From Gammaproteobacteria bacterium (GTDB taxonomy: Bacteria > Pseudomonadota > Gammaproteobacteria > CAJXQU01), in NCBI GenBank assembly GCA_026984775.1, contig JALSRM010000009.1:1-38865 (forward strand): a stretch of 38,865 nt of DNA. Reading direction: 5' to 3'. Shown here piece after piece: positions 8,092 to 15,511 of the stretch. The stretch's first letter is position 1. Every line of letters begins with the position of its first letter. The notes beneath the pieces were generated by a model. It was not told the DNA's origin. It saw only the letters and a program-made list of their open reading frames with translations, and ran no database searches. A program made the position numbers and the translations under genes.

Positions 8092-8922
8092 ATGTTTCAG
8101 CCCATTCCTGTTTTTGATGAAGATATTTTTGCTTTCAGGATCACTGGCAAGATCACGAAGAAGGACTATGAAGCCTTTAAACAAACTCTGATGACGCTGA
8201 TCCACAAATATGGCCCTCTCTCTTTGTTACTCGATCTCAAAAACATGAGTGGGCTGGAGGCTGGCGTAGTCTGGGAAGATCTCAAATTTGCCAGTCAGCA
8301 TGACAAGGATTTCAAAAAAATCGCGATCATCGGCGATCGGAAGTGGGAGAAATGGCTGACGGTATTGACCGATGCATTGACCACACCGGAATTACGCTTC
8401 TTTGAAGCGGAAGAAACGTCGGAAGCACTGGATTGGTTACGCGGGATCGAGCGTCCTGCAGATGAGCAGGATAAAGACGAGATCACACCTTATCGGCGTA
8501 TCCTCGTTGCAACTGACTTTTCACCACACTCGGTACGGGCGCTTCAAAGGGCGAAGGAACTGGCAACACGCTATGGCGCCAGTATGACGATTATTCATGT
8601 CATTGAGCCACTCATCAATTATGAGAGTGACTATTTCATGATCACTCCACTTGAGAATTATGCGGATACAGAAGAGATCATGTACAAGAATGCGCAGTCC
8701 ACAATGGAGCAACAGAAGAAAGAACTCGGCCTCGAGGAGGTGAATAGTGAAATCATCTGGGGAACACCCAAAGAGACAATACTGACCTATGCCGAAGCAC
8801 AACGTGCGGATCTCATTGTCATGGGATCGCATGGCAGGCGTGGTCTCGCCAGATTGATTGGCTCGACGACAAACGGGGTTATCAACCGGGCAAAATGCGA
8901 AGTTCTGTCTGTCCCTCTCTGA
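8092..8922 (+). CDS. SpoIIAA-like domain fused to universal stress protein (UspA family)
   Basis: Residues 1-118 resemble the SpoIIAA-like/STAS fold family (PF11964 type), with a short beta strand ending in LLLDLKNMSGL and a later KKIAIIGDRKWEKW. Residues 134-276 form a universal stress protein domain beginning YRRILVATDFS. It carries the ATP-binding G-2x-G-9x-G(S/T) signature as GSHGRRGLARLIGST (245-259). Nucleotide binding is therefore likely, and the protein should be cytoplasmic. The ATG at 8092 follows a very strong AAGGAGG site. The upstream FNR box suggests induction when oxygen is low, as known for ANR-dependent Usp proteins of Pseudomonas aeruginosa. The fusion implies that stress signalling is linked to a protein-protein switch domain; the partner is unknown. 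Confidence 0.85.
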   Translation: MFQPIPVFDEDIFAFRITGKITKKDYEAFKQTLMTLIHKYGPLSLLLDLKNMSGLEAGVVWEDLKFASQHDKDFKKIAIIGDRKWEKWLTVLTDALTTPELRFFEAEETSEALDWLRGIERPADEQDKDEITPYRRILVATDFSPHSVRALQRAKELATRYGASMTIIHVIEPLINYESDYFMITPLENYADTEEIMYKNAQSTMEQQKKELGLEEVNSEIIWGTPKETILTYAEAQRADLIVMGSHGRRGLARLIGSTTNGVINRAKCEVLSVPL

Positions 8923-8952
8923 TCGATAGGTGAAGACTTTTGGGGCAAGGGT

Positions 8953-8980
8953 TTGAATCCTTGCAGTTTGGCCCTATATT
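8953..8980 (+). promoter_or_regulatory. Candidate sigma-70 promoter of cbpA-cbpM
   Basis: A -35-like TTGAAT (8953-8958) and a -10-like TATATT (8975-8980) are separated by 16 bases, giving a predicted start near 8987 and a leader of about 30 bases. They lie in the only gap before cbpA. The -35 overlaps the loop of a small hairpin (GCAAGG 8945-8950 with CCTTGC 8959-8964). Confidence 0.45.
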
Positions 8981-9016
8981 GTTGGCAAGAGAACTCAACT
9001 GGAACAATAACAATCG

Positions 9017-9985
9017 ATGGAATTCAAAGACTATTATGAAATCATGGGTGTCCCGCGGGACGCAACCCAGGATCAGATCAAGCGTGCTTACCGCAAGTTG
9101 GCGAGAAAGTATCATCCGGATGTCAGCAAGGAACCGGATGCCGAAGCGCGTTTCAAAGAAGTGGGGGAAGCCTATGAAGTACTGAAGGACCCGGAGAAAC
9201 GGGCGGCCTACGATCAGTTGGGTGCCAACTGGAAGGCTGGACAGGATTTTCATCCTCCACCGGGGTGGGATGCTGGCTTTGAACACAGTGGTGCTGGCTT
9301 CACCGGTGCCGATGATTCAGATTTCAGTGCCTTCTTTGAAGAACTGTTTGGCCGTGGTGGCGGATTTCATACCGGCCGAGCACAACGTGGTCAACGTGCT
9401 GGTGGTGGCTTTCATATGCGTGGTGAGGACCACTACGCCAGAATTCTTATCGACCTTGAGGACAGCTTCAATGGTGCCAAGCGCAGCATCACCCTGCGAG
9501 CACCGGAAGTGGATCCGGATGGGCATGTCTATCTGAAGGAAAGAACACTGAATGTCACGATTCCGAAAGGTATCAAGCCAGGGCAACACATCCGCCTGGC
9601 GGGACAGGGTAATCCTGGTATTGGTGAAGGCAAGCCGGGTGATCTCTATCTGGAAGTGGAATTCAAGCCCCATCCTATCTATAAGGTCGATGGACGTAAT
9701 CTGATCATCGACTTGCCCGTTACCCCATGGGAAGCCGCGTTGGGGGCGAAGGTCAAGGTGCCGACGCCAAAAGGCACAGTGGATCTTAAAATTCCTACCG
9801 GTTCCAAATCCGGGCAGAAGCTACGACTCAAGGGACGAGGCCTTCCGAGCAAGCCACCAGGCAATCTGATCGCCGTATTGCAAATCGTAGTACCTCCAGC
9901 AAAGACAGTGGAGGAACAGGAACTCTGGAGGCAACTCGAAAACAAATATAGAAACTTCAACCCGCGGGCAAAACTGGGAGTATAA
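9017..9985 (+). CDS. cbpA: DnaJ-like co-chaperone / curved-DNA-binding protein CbpA
   Basis: The 322-residue protein has an N-terminal J domain (about 4-69) with the HPD motif at 33-35, which stimulates DnaK ATPase activity. A Gly/Phe-rich linker follows (about 75-135, with [20 protein letters not shown]). Two C-terminal substrate-binding beta domains follow without a zinc finger. This is the class II (CbpA) layout and a normal length (E. coli about 306). CbpA also binds DNA in E. coli. The modulator gene cbpM starts 8 bases downstream, which strongly supports cbpA over another DnaJ homologue. The ribosome site before 9017 is poor, so translation may be modest. Confidence 0.93.
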   Translation: MEFKDYYEIMGVPRDATQDQIKRAYRKLARKYHPDVSKEPDAEARFKEVGEAYEVLKDPEKRAAYDQLGANWKAGQDFHPPPGWDAGFEHSGAGFTGADDSDFSAFFEELFGRGGGFHTGRAQRGQRAGGGFHMRGEDHYARILIDLEDSFNGAKRSITLRAPEVDPDGHVYLKERTLNVTIPKGIKPGQHIRLAGQGNPGIGEGKPGDLYLEVEFKPHPIYKVDGRNLIIDLPVTPWEAALGAKVKVPTPKGTVDLKIPTGSKSGQKLRLKGRGLPSKPPGNLIAVLQIVVPPAKTVEEQELWRQLENKYRNFNPRAKLGV

Positions 9986-9993
9986 AATTACAC

Positions 9994-10314
9994 ATGGCTA
10001 GCAAAGAAATTTCGACTCAAACCATCGTCAGTATACTGGAAGAGGAAACCCAACTGACACTCCGCGATCTCTGCCGTGCCTGCTCGGTACATGCGGAGCG
10101 CATCATCGAGCTGGTGGAAGAAGGGATCCTTGAACCTGCGGGGACCGATATCATCGAGTGGCGTTTTACAGGCACAAGCCTGATCAGAGCACGTACCGCA
10201 ATCCGGTTACAGCAAGATCTCCACATCAATACCGCCGGCGTCGCTCTCGCACTGGATCTGATGGACGAGATCGAGGAGCTGCGACGTCAGTTGAGTGCAC
10301 TGACAGGCCACTAA
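9994..10314 (+). CDS. cbpM: CbpA modulator CbpM
   Basis: The 106-residue protein matches the CbpM/MerR_2 family in length and pattern. It has an N-terminal helix-turn-helix-like region (TLRDLCRACSVHAERIIELVEEGIL), a middle WRFTGTSLIRARTAIRLQ, and a C-terminal helix ending EIEELRRQLSAL. CbpM binds the J domain of CbpA and blocks both its co-chaperone and DNA-binding activities. Its place directly after cbpA supports this call. The operon ends at the hairpin terminator at 10323-10345. Confidence 0.9.
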   Translation: MASKEISTQTIVSILEEETQLTLRDLCRACSVHAERIIELVEEGILEPAGTDIIEWRFTGTSLIRARTAIRLQQDLHINTAGVALALDLMDEIEELRRQLSALTGH

Positions 10315-10322
10315 CCCCGATC

Positions 10323-10345
10323 AAAAAGGGTAACGTCCCCTTTTT
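10323..10345. terminator. Bidirectional hairpin terminator between cbpM and the lipoprotein gene
   Basis: AAAAAGGG (10323-10330) pairs perfectly with CCCTTTTT (10338-10345) around the 7-base loop TAACGTC. The A-run and T-run make it work in both directions, for cbpAM (plus) and the lipoprotein gene that ends at 10358 (minus). Its core and loop closely match the hairpins in the repeat array at 10927-11047, so it probably belongs to the same repeat family. Confidence 0.8.
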
Positions 10346-10357
10346 AGGGCGATGTGT

Positions 10358-10828
10358 TTATTCGACAATGCGCCAGGTACCATCCGGTTGACGACAGGCC
10401 ACACCATAGGCCTCTTCTGTTCTGCCTCCGATGGTGACGGTTTGATGGAATTCGCGGCAATAATCCCCTCGTGACGAAGTCCCGTCTCTGGTCGGTGTTA
10501 CCGTACCAGAGTGACCACTTTCGGGATTATTCCATCGGATTGTTTCACCAAGTGGTGCGCTGTACGCTGAAACAATTGCACGGTTGGCCTTCATTCGATC
10601 GAGTTCATCCATCGATCGCCCGATTTCACTACCGATCAAACCGCCGATCAGAACACCGGCACCAGTCGCAGCCAGTTGCCCTTTGCCTGATCCAAACTGA
10701 GAACCTAACAATCCACCGAGTGCCGCACCCGTAAGACCTCCAATGGTTTGCTTGGTACCACCGGTAGAAGAGCATGCGGCAAGATTGATTGCTGCAATGA
10801 ATGTAATAATCAGACTGATATAACGCAT
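10358..10828 (-). CDS. Glycine-zipper outer-membrane lipoprotein (17 kDa surface antigen-like)
   Basis: A signal peptide ends in the lipobox LAAC, with Cys19 as the lipidated residue. Serines at +2 and +3 suit sorting to the outer membrane. Residues 29-70 form a glycine-zipper 2TM segment (GGLTGAALGGLLG and GAGVLIGGLIGSEIG). The C-terminal domain (75-156) has two cysteines and ends CRQPDGTWRIVE, as in RT0821/Lpp0805-type surface proteins. The family is linked to envelope integrity but has no defined biochemical role. The ATG at 10828 follows AAGGAGG. The gene diverges from pcm and shares with it the palindrome at 10884-10897. Confidence 0.87.
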   Translation of the reverse strand: MRYISLIITFIAAINLAACSSTGGTKQTIGGLTGAALGGLLGSQFGSGKGQLAATGAGVLIGGLIGSEIGRSMDELDRMKANRAIVSAYSAPLGETIRWNNPESGHSGTVTPTRDGTSSRGDYCREFHQTVTIGGRTEEAYGVACRQPDGTWRIVE

Positions 10829-10856
10829 GATATCCTCCTTGGAGTCATTGGCTCTA

Positions 10857-10924
10857 ACGATACAACAAACACAAATCCATATCCTGATCTGGATCAGTCA
10901 GGTGGGCAGTCTGATTTTTATAAT
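10857..10924. promoter_or_regulatory. Symmetric divergent promoter with central FNR-like palindrome
   Basis: CTGATCTGGATCAG (10884-10897) is a perfect palindrome that differs from the FNR box only at the two outermost bases. On the plus strand a perfect TATAAT lies at 10919-10924; on the minus strand TATCGT lies at 10857-10862. Both -10 centres are exactly 31 bases from the palindrome centre, close to class II activator spacing. Neither side has a good -35, which is expected when an activator replaces it. The plus transcript would start near 10931 (pcm) and the minus transcript near 10850 (lipoprotein). Confidence 0.55.
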
Positions 10925-10926
10925 TG

Positions 10927-11047
10927 AAGCAAGCTCTCTAGTATAGAAAAGGGAAACGTCCCCTTTAGTAAGCAAGCTCTCTTAGAAAAGGGAAACGTCC
11001 CCTTTAGTAAGCAAGCTCTCTTAGAAAAGGGAAACGTCCCCTTTAGA
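10927..11047 (+). repeat. Three tandem ~39-bp hairpin repeats forming the pcm leader
   Basis: The three direct repeats lie at 10927-10969 (43 bp, with an extra AGTA), 10970-11008 (39 bp) and 11009-11047 (39 bp). Each begins AAGCAAGCTCTC and contains AAAGGG-AAACGTC-CCCTTT, a 6-bp stem with a 7-base loop. In unit 2 the arms extend to CTTAGAAAAGGG (10981-10992) and CCCTTTAGTAAG (11000-11011) across a 2-base internal bulge. Unit 3 runs into the ribosome site AGAGGA (11045-11050) of pcm, so its outer stem is replaced. Apart from the AGTA insertion the units are almost identical, which points to recent duplication or selection. There are no spacers. Confidence 0.95.
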
Positions 11048-11057
11048 GGATATTCAG

Positions 11058-11804
11058 ATGGTGGTCCGTATCAAAATAATCTGGTTTTTTATTTGTATCA
11101 GTATTCCATCCCTGGGCATTGAGCAGGTGCTGGCAGAAGATTTCGTTCGCTTACGTGAGGAAATGGTGCAGGAGATCGGGCATGATCTGAGGGAAACCGT
11201 GGCACAGACTCATGTCAGTGATTTGTCTGAGCAAGTGAAAAAAGCACTCCTTGCCGTGCCCCGTCATGAATTTGTTCCCGAGAGACTCAAAGACAAAGCC
11301 TACGAAAACCGGCCTTTACCCATCGGTTACGGACAAACCATTTCACAGCCGTTTATCGTCGCCTTGATGACAGAATTGCTGAAACTGAAGCCGAATGACA
11401 AGGTGCTGGAAATCGGTACGGGATCGGGCTATCAGGCAGCAGTTCTTGCGGAAATTGTGGATCAGGTCTATACCATCGAGATCATCCCCGAACTGGGTGA
11501 ACACGCCGCAGAAAGGTTTGAGCGGCTCGGCTACGCCAACATCAAAACACGCATTGGCGATGGTTATTACGGATGGGAGGAAGCGGCGCCTTTTGATGCC
11601 ATCATCGTCACCGCAGCGGCCAGCCACATTCCACCACCACTGGTGCAGCAGTTGAAGCCGGGTGGTCGCATGATCATTCCGGTGGGCAGTCAGTTTATGA
11701 CCCAGTTTCTGGTATTGGTGGAGAAAGATCAACGTGGCGAGATTGTCGCTGAACAGATTGTCCCGGTTAAATTCGTCCCGCTGACACGAGCGACAGAAAA
11801 GTAA
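11058..11804 (+). CDS. pcm: Protein-L-isoaspartate O-methyltransferase with signal peptide (exported)
   Basis: The protein has the PIMT hallmarks: [27 protein letters not shown] motif [15 protein letters not shown] (around residues 115-130) and LKPGGRMIIPVG. The enzyme uses SAM to methylate isoaspartyl residues in aged proteins, starting their repair. Unusually, residues 1-26 look like a signal peptide, with a hydrophobic core FFICISIPSLG and a likely cleavage at VLA-ED. A 40-residue helical segment follows before the catalytic domain. This indicates export to the periplasm, where a SAM supply is not obvious. AGAGGA sits 7 bases before the ATG, at the end of the hairpin array. A second, leaderless copy lies at 15512-16270. 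Confidence 0.9.
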   Translation: MVVRIKIIWFFICISIPSLGIEQVLAEDFVRLREEMVQEIGHDLRETVAQTHVSDLSEQVKKALLAVPRHEFVPERLKDKAYENRPLPIGYGQTISQPFIVALMTELLKLKPNDKVLEIGTGSGYQAAVLAEIVDQVYTIEIIPELGEHAAERFERLGYANIKTRIGDGYYGWEEAAPFDAIIVTAAASHIPPPLVQQLKPGGRMIIPVGSQFMTQFLVLVEKDQRGEIVAEQIVPVKFVPLTRATEK

Positions 11805-11812
11805 GAGCGACT

Positions 11813-14296
11813 ATGACATTCGGGCAGAGAAAACCGGGACTGAAGTTTCTCATCGCCATTGGACTCGTCTCTGGCGCCTCGCTGGGCTATGAGATTCTGC
11901 TGATGCGCATCTTTTCCATCATTCAGTGGCATCATTTTGCCTACCTGATGATCAGCCTGGCACTGCTGGGTTTTGGTGTCAGCGGCACCATCATCACGCT
12001 GCTGGGCGATCGATTGAGTCGTCATTTTTACCGGGCCTTTCAATTAAACCTTGTTCTCTTCAGCATCAGCTCTCTGGGCTGTTTTCTGATCGCACAACAG
12101 GTGCAGTTCAACCCGCTTGAAATACTTTGGGACAAAGGACAATGGATTAATCTTGCCGGGATTTTTTTGTTGCTCATGCTACCGTTTTTCTTTGCCGCCA
12201 ACGGTATCTGCCTGGCCTTCATGCAATACAAAAGGCATATCAATTCGGTCTATGCTGCCAACCTGTTTGGTTCCGGCATGGGGGCATTGGCCGTTATTCT
12301 GCTGTTGCATTGGTTGTTTCCACTGACGCTACTCGGCCTGATCAGTGGACTCGGTTTCCTGGCCGTAGCACTCCTGCAGAAACCTTCAATTTTGACCCTG
12401 AAAGGGATGATCGGATTGATTCTTGCTGTGCTGGTTCCAATCTTCGTCATACAGTCAGATTTGCAACTGAAACCACTGGAATACAAGCAGTTGAGTCAGA
12501 CCATGAAACAGATGGGCGCCAGGGTGATTGCCGAGCGATCGGGCCCACTGGCTCTGATCACGGTGGTCGAAAGTCCCAAAATCCCGTTCCGTTACGCGCC
12601 GGGTCTGAGCCTGATGTCACCGGCTTTGCCGCCTGATCAGCTTGGGTTGTTTTTTGATGGTGAGGGTATGACCGCGATCACGCGTTATGACGGCAAGCAG
12701 GATTCGATTGCCTATCTGCATGAGATGCCATCGGCCTTGCCTTATGTGCTGCTGGATCAACCCGATGTTCTGATCCTCGGTGCCGGGGGTGGAGCCAGTA
12801 TTTTGCAGGCCTTATGGCACGGTGCCCGGCAAATCGATGCCGTCGAGTTGAATGACGATCTGGTGGCACTGATGACGGCAGATTTTGCCGACTATTCGGG
12901 CCGGATCTACACACATGAAAAGGTCAGCGTTCATGTAGAGGAAGCCCGCGGGTTTATTGAAACCACACAAAATCAGTTTGATTTGATCCAGATGGAGCTG
13001 ATGGATTCCTTTAATGTCTCTTCCGCCGGTCTTTCAGCCTTGAGCGAAACCTGGCTCTATACGGTGGAATCGTTTCAGACACTCCTTCAACGACTGAAAC
13101 CCGAAGGCATTCTAGCGATCGGGCGCTGGATCCGTTTGCCGCCACGGGATGGCCCCAGAATGCTGGCCACCGTTATCGAAGCCATGCATCGATCAGGCAT
13201 TGACGATCCGGCCAGACGACTGGTCTGGATACGCAGTTGGAATCTGGGCGTTCTGCTGATCAGGAACGGTGCATTCTCTGCAGCGGATATCGCGTCGATC
13301 AAGGCCTTTTGCATACAGCGTGCTTTTGATTTGGCCTGGTATCCGGGGATCAGTGAAAAAGAGGTCAACCGGTACAATCATCTGGCCGATCCGGTGTTCT
13401 ATCAGGCCGCCGTTGCACTGCTCGGAGAGGAACGGGATCGCTATATTGAAACCAACAAGTTCAATATCACACCGGTGACGGATGACAAACCCTGGTTCTT
13501 TCGTTTCTTCCGCTGGCGTATTCTTCCGGACGTGATGAATAATATCCAGACGGGTGGTTATTCATTGCTCGATCTCGGTTATCTGGTTCTGGTGGCAACC
13601 CTGGTTCTGGCGTCTGTTTTCAGTTTTCTGCTGATCCTTCTGCCACTCGTTTTCAAATACAGAAAATGGATGCAACGCTGTCACGAGTCACCCTTGCGGG
13701 TAGCACTTTATTTTTCCTGTCTCGGGTTTGCCTTCATGTTCATTGAGATCGCATTCATGCAGCGTTTCAGCCTTTATCTTTCTCATCCGGTCCTTTCTGC
13801 CGCGACGATGCTAACGTCCTTTCTGGTCTTTGCCGGTATCGGCAGTCAGTGGGTGGGTCGTGGCCATCATCCGTATGCAAAAAAGCGGATCATGATTTCA
13901 GTTTTTGTGATTGTTGCCATTGCGACGCTCTATCTGCTGGTTCTGCCCGTTATCTTTCGTACCAGCATGACGTTTCCGGACACGCTCAGAGTGTTGATTT
14001 CAATCCTGTTGATCGCTCCTCTGGCCGTTTTTATGGGTATGCCGTTTCCTGCCGGGATCGCAAGACTCGAGAATGAGTCAGGTGAAAAGGCCTGCAGGAT
14101 GGTACCGTGGGCCTGGGGTGTCAATGGATGTGCGTCGGTCATCGGGGCCGTACTGGCTACGTTACTGGCGACACATTTTGGCATTTCAGCTGTCATACTA
14201 ATAGCCATGGCTTTTTATCTTGTGGCATTGGTTCTGATCCCGACGCAGGCAGGCTTTACTGGAGGTGGTGAAAATGATCGAGGCCGTACTGTTTGA
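11813..14296 (+). CDS. Membrane-embedded spermidine synthase-like protein (TM-SpeE-TM)
   Basis: This 827-residue protein has about six membrane segments (10-215), a soluble spermidine-synthase-like Rossmann domain (about 235-575) and about six more membrane segments (580-820). The SAM-type loop is LGAGGGAS (322-329), followed by the acidic AVELNDD. Where spermidine synthases carry the catalytic Asp of the D-x-T-D-P motif, this protein has QMELMDS (393-399), and the later DG motif is also changed. Ordinary aminopropyl transfer is therefore doubtful. The domain may instead bind nucleotide or SAM and act with the membrane part in transport or modification. The ATG lies 8 bases after pcm, and the next gene overlaps it, so the three genes form one transcription unit. 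Confidence 0.82.
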   Translation: MTFGQRKPGLKFLIAIGLVSGASLGYEILLMRIFSIIQWHHFAYLMISLALLGFGVSGTIITLLGDRLSRHFYRAFQLNLVLFSISSLGCFLIAQQVQFNPLEILWDKGQWINLAGIFLLLMLPFFFAANGICLAFMQYKRHINSVYAANLFGSGMGALAVILLLHWLFPLTLLGLISGLGFLAVALLQKPSILTLKGMIGLILAVLVPIFVIQSDLQLKPLEYKQLSQTMKQMGARVIAERSGPLALITVVESPKIPFRYAPGLSLMSPALPPDQLGLFFDGEGMTAITRYDGKQDSIAYLHEMPSALPYVLLDQPDVLILGAGGGASILQALWHGARQIDAVELNDDLVALMTADFADYSGRIYTHEKVSVHVEEARGFIETTQNQFDLIQMELMDSFNVSSAGLSALSETWLYTVESFQTLLQRLKPEGILAIGRWIRLPPRDGPRMLATVIEAMHRSGIDDPARRLVWIRSWNLGVLLIRNGAFSAADIASIKAFCIQRAFDLAWYPGISEKEVNRYNHLADPVFYQAAVALLGEERDRYIETNKFNITPVTDDKPWFFRFFRWRILPDVMNNIQTGGYSLLDLGYLVLVATLVLASVFSFLLILLPLVFKYRKWMQRCHESPLRVALYFSCLGFAFMFIEIAFMQRFSLYLSHPVLSAATMLTSFLVFAGIGSQWVGRGHHPYAKKRIMISVFVIVAIATLYLLVLPVIFRTSMTFPDTLRVLISILLIAPLAVFMGMPFPAGIARLENESGEKACRMVPWAWGVNGCASVIGAVLATLLATHFGISAVILIAMAFYLVALVLIPTQAGFTGGGENDRGRTV

Positions 14297-15038
14297 TCTG
14301 AGTGGAGTGCTTTATACCGGTACAGAACCGATCCCGGGTGCTGTCGAATCGATACAGAAACTGAATAAAGCCGGACTCCCGATCCGATACATCACTAACA
14401 CGACCCGATCGCCCCGTGGAAAGATCCTGAAGCGGCTTCAGTCGATGGGCTTCGCAATCCATGAAGATCAGCTCCTGACCGCCCCGGTTGCGGCCAGACA
14501 TTATCTGATTGAAAAAGGGTTATCACCTTTCTTGCTGATCCATCCTGATTTGAAAGTCGAGTTTGCCGATCTTGAATCGAACAACAGCAATGCCGTGCTG
14601 GTGGGGGATGCGGGTTCGGCATTCACCTATGAACACATGAATCAGGCCTTTCGGCTCCTGGTAGAGGGCGTTCCTCTGATCGCCATGGGTAAAAACCGTT
14701 ATTTCCGCGAGCAGGATGGACTCAGTCTGGATGCGGGCCCTTTCGTGGTCGCGCTCGAATATGCTGCTGAGACAGAAGCCATTCTGATCGGAAAGCCCAG
14801 TCCCGAATTCTTTCGTGCCGCTCTCGAGAGCATCCATGCCAAGGCCGAAAATACGATCATGGTGGGGGATGATGTGGAGGCCGATGTGATTGGTGCACTG
14901 GATGCCGGTTTGCAGGGGATTCTTGTCCGCACGGGTAAATACCGATCCGGTGATGAGAAAAAAATCGAGGGCAGGGCGGTTTGTCTTGATGACATCAATA
15001 CGGTTGTTGAGTGGATTCTTGATCAGAAGACAAACTGA
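14274..15038 (+). CDS. HAD-superfamily IIA phosphatase, LHPP-like (TIGR01458 type)
   Basis: Motif I is FDLSGVLY, with Asp8 as the nucleophile. Ser10 takes the place of the usual second Asp, as in LHPP (phospholysine/phosphohistidine/pyrophosphate phosphatase). Motif II is ITNTTRSP, the conserved Lys is in GKPSPEFF, and motif III is GDDVEADVIGALDAG. The length of 254 residues fits the family. The substrate could be phosphohistidine or phospholysine proteins or pyrophosphate, but this is not proven for bacterial members. GGAGG at 14261-14265 favours the ATG at 14274 over the GTG at 14265. The gene overlaps the end of the membrane protein by 23 bases. It converges with the gene at 15051, only 12 bases away. 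Confidence 0.87.
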   Translation: MIEAVLFDLSGVLYTGTEPIPGAVESIQKLNKAGLPIRYITNTTRSPRGKILKRLQSMGFAIHEDQLLTAPVAARHYLIEKGLSPFLLIHPDLKVEFADLESNNSNAVLVGDAGSAFTYEHMNQAFRLLVEGVPLIAMGKNRYFREQDGLSLDAGPFVVALEYAAETEAILIGKPSPEFFRAALESIHAKAENTIMVGDDVEADVIGALDAGLQGILVRTGKYRSGDEKKIEGRAVCLDDINTVVEWILDQKTN

Positions 15039-15050
15039 GGGGAACGACAC

Positions 15051-15488
15051 TCAACGCAGGGTAAACACCTCATCCTCGATCTGGCTGATATCCGCTTTGG
15101 TCAGATCCTTGTCAAAGGATTTCCAGACAAGTTTTTCACACTCGTCGGTCAACTTGTCTCTGAGCATGCCGAGGAATGCGGGCGCGGCGACCAACACCAG
15201 CCGTTCGAACTTCCGCTCGTTTCTTTCCTTCTCGATTTTTTGGGCGATCTCCCGGGCAAAGGCTTCTGCATCCTGTTTTTTGGCATCCGTTTCCTGTTCC
15301 ATGGAATGTCTGCCACCACCGACCCGATCGAATGAACGGCCAGGTTTGTCCGCGATCAAATCACGTTCGTGAGCACGTGCTTCCGGGTTGACGAGATCCT
15401 CCTCTTCCACCAGAAATTTCTTCCCATCTCTGTTCCGCAGAAACCGTGCCCGATATTCATCGGCCACGACAACGAAAGTTTTTTTCAT
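15051..15488 (-). CDS. Host attachment family protein (PF10116 type)
   Basis: The 145-residue protein begins MKKTFVVVADEYRARFL and contains NPEARAHERDLIADKPGRSFD, a central charged helix (KKQDAEAFAREIAQKIEKER) and LVLVAAPAFLGMLRDKL. These are features of the family named 'protein required for attachment to host cells'. That name comes from one plant-associated bacterium; the family is widespread in free-living bacteria and has a fold related to the eRF1/pelota central domain. There is no signal peptide, so it is probably cytoplasmic. An AGGAG site precedes the ATG. It is the last gene of the nfeD-slipin-pcm operon, 23 bases after pcm. Confidence 0.82.
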   Translation of the reverse strand: MKKTFVVVADEYRARFLRNRDGKKFLVEEEDLVNPEARAHERDLIADKPGRSFDRVGGGRHSMEQETDAKKQDAEAFAREIAQKIEKERNERKFERLVLVAAPAFLGMLRDKLTDECEKLVWKSFDKDLTKADISQIEDEVFTLR

Positions 15489-15511
15489 TTTTTTCTCCTG
15501 TCACGTTATTT

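Noticed and set aside
8945-8964. tRNA T-arm-like hairpin (GGTTTGAATCC-like)
   Set aside because: No acceptor, D or anticodon arms fit around it; more simply a small hairpin overlapping the cbpA promoter.
10927-11047. Tandem repeats as a CRISPR array
   Set aside because: The units are contiguous with no variable spacers, and there are no cas genes.
14523-15050. 175-residue minus-strand open frame
   Set aside because: It is fully antisense to the HAD phosphatase, whose motifs are intact.
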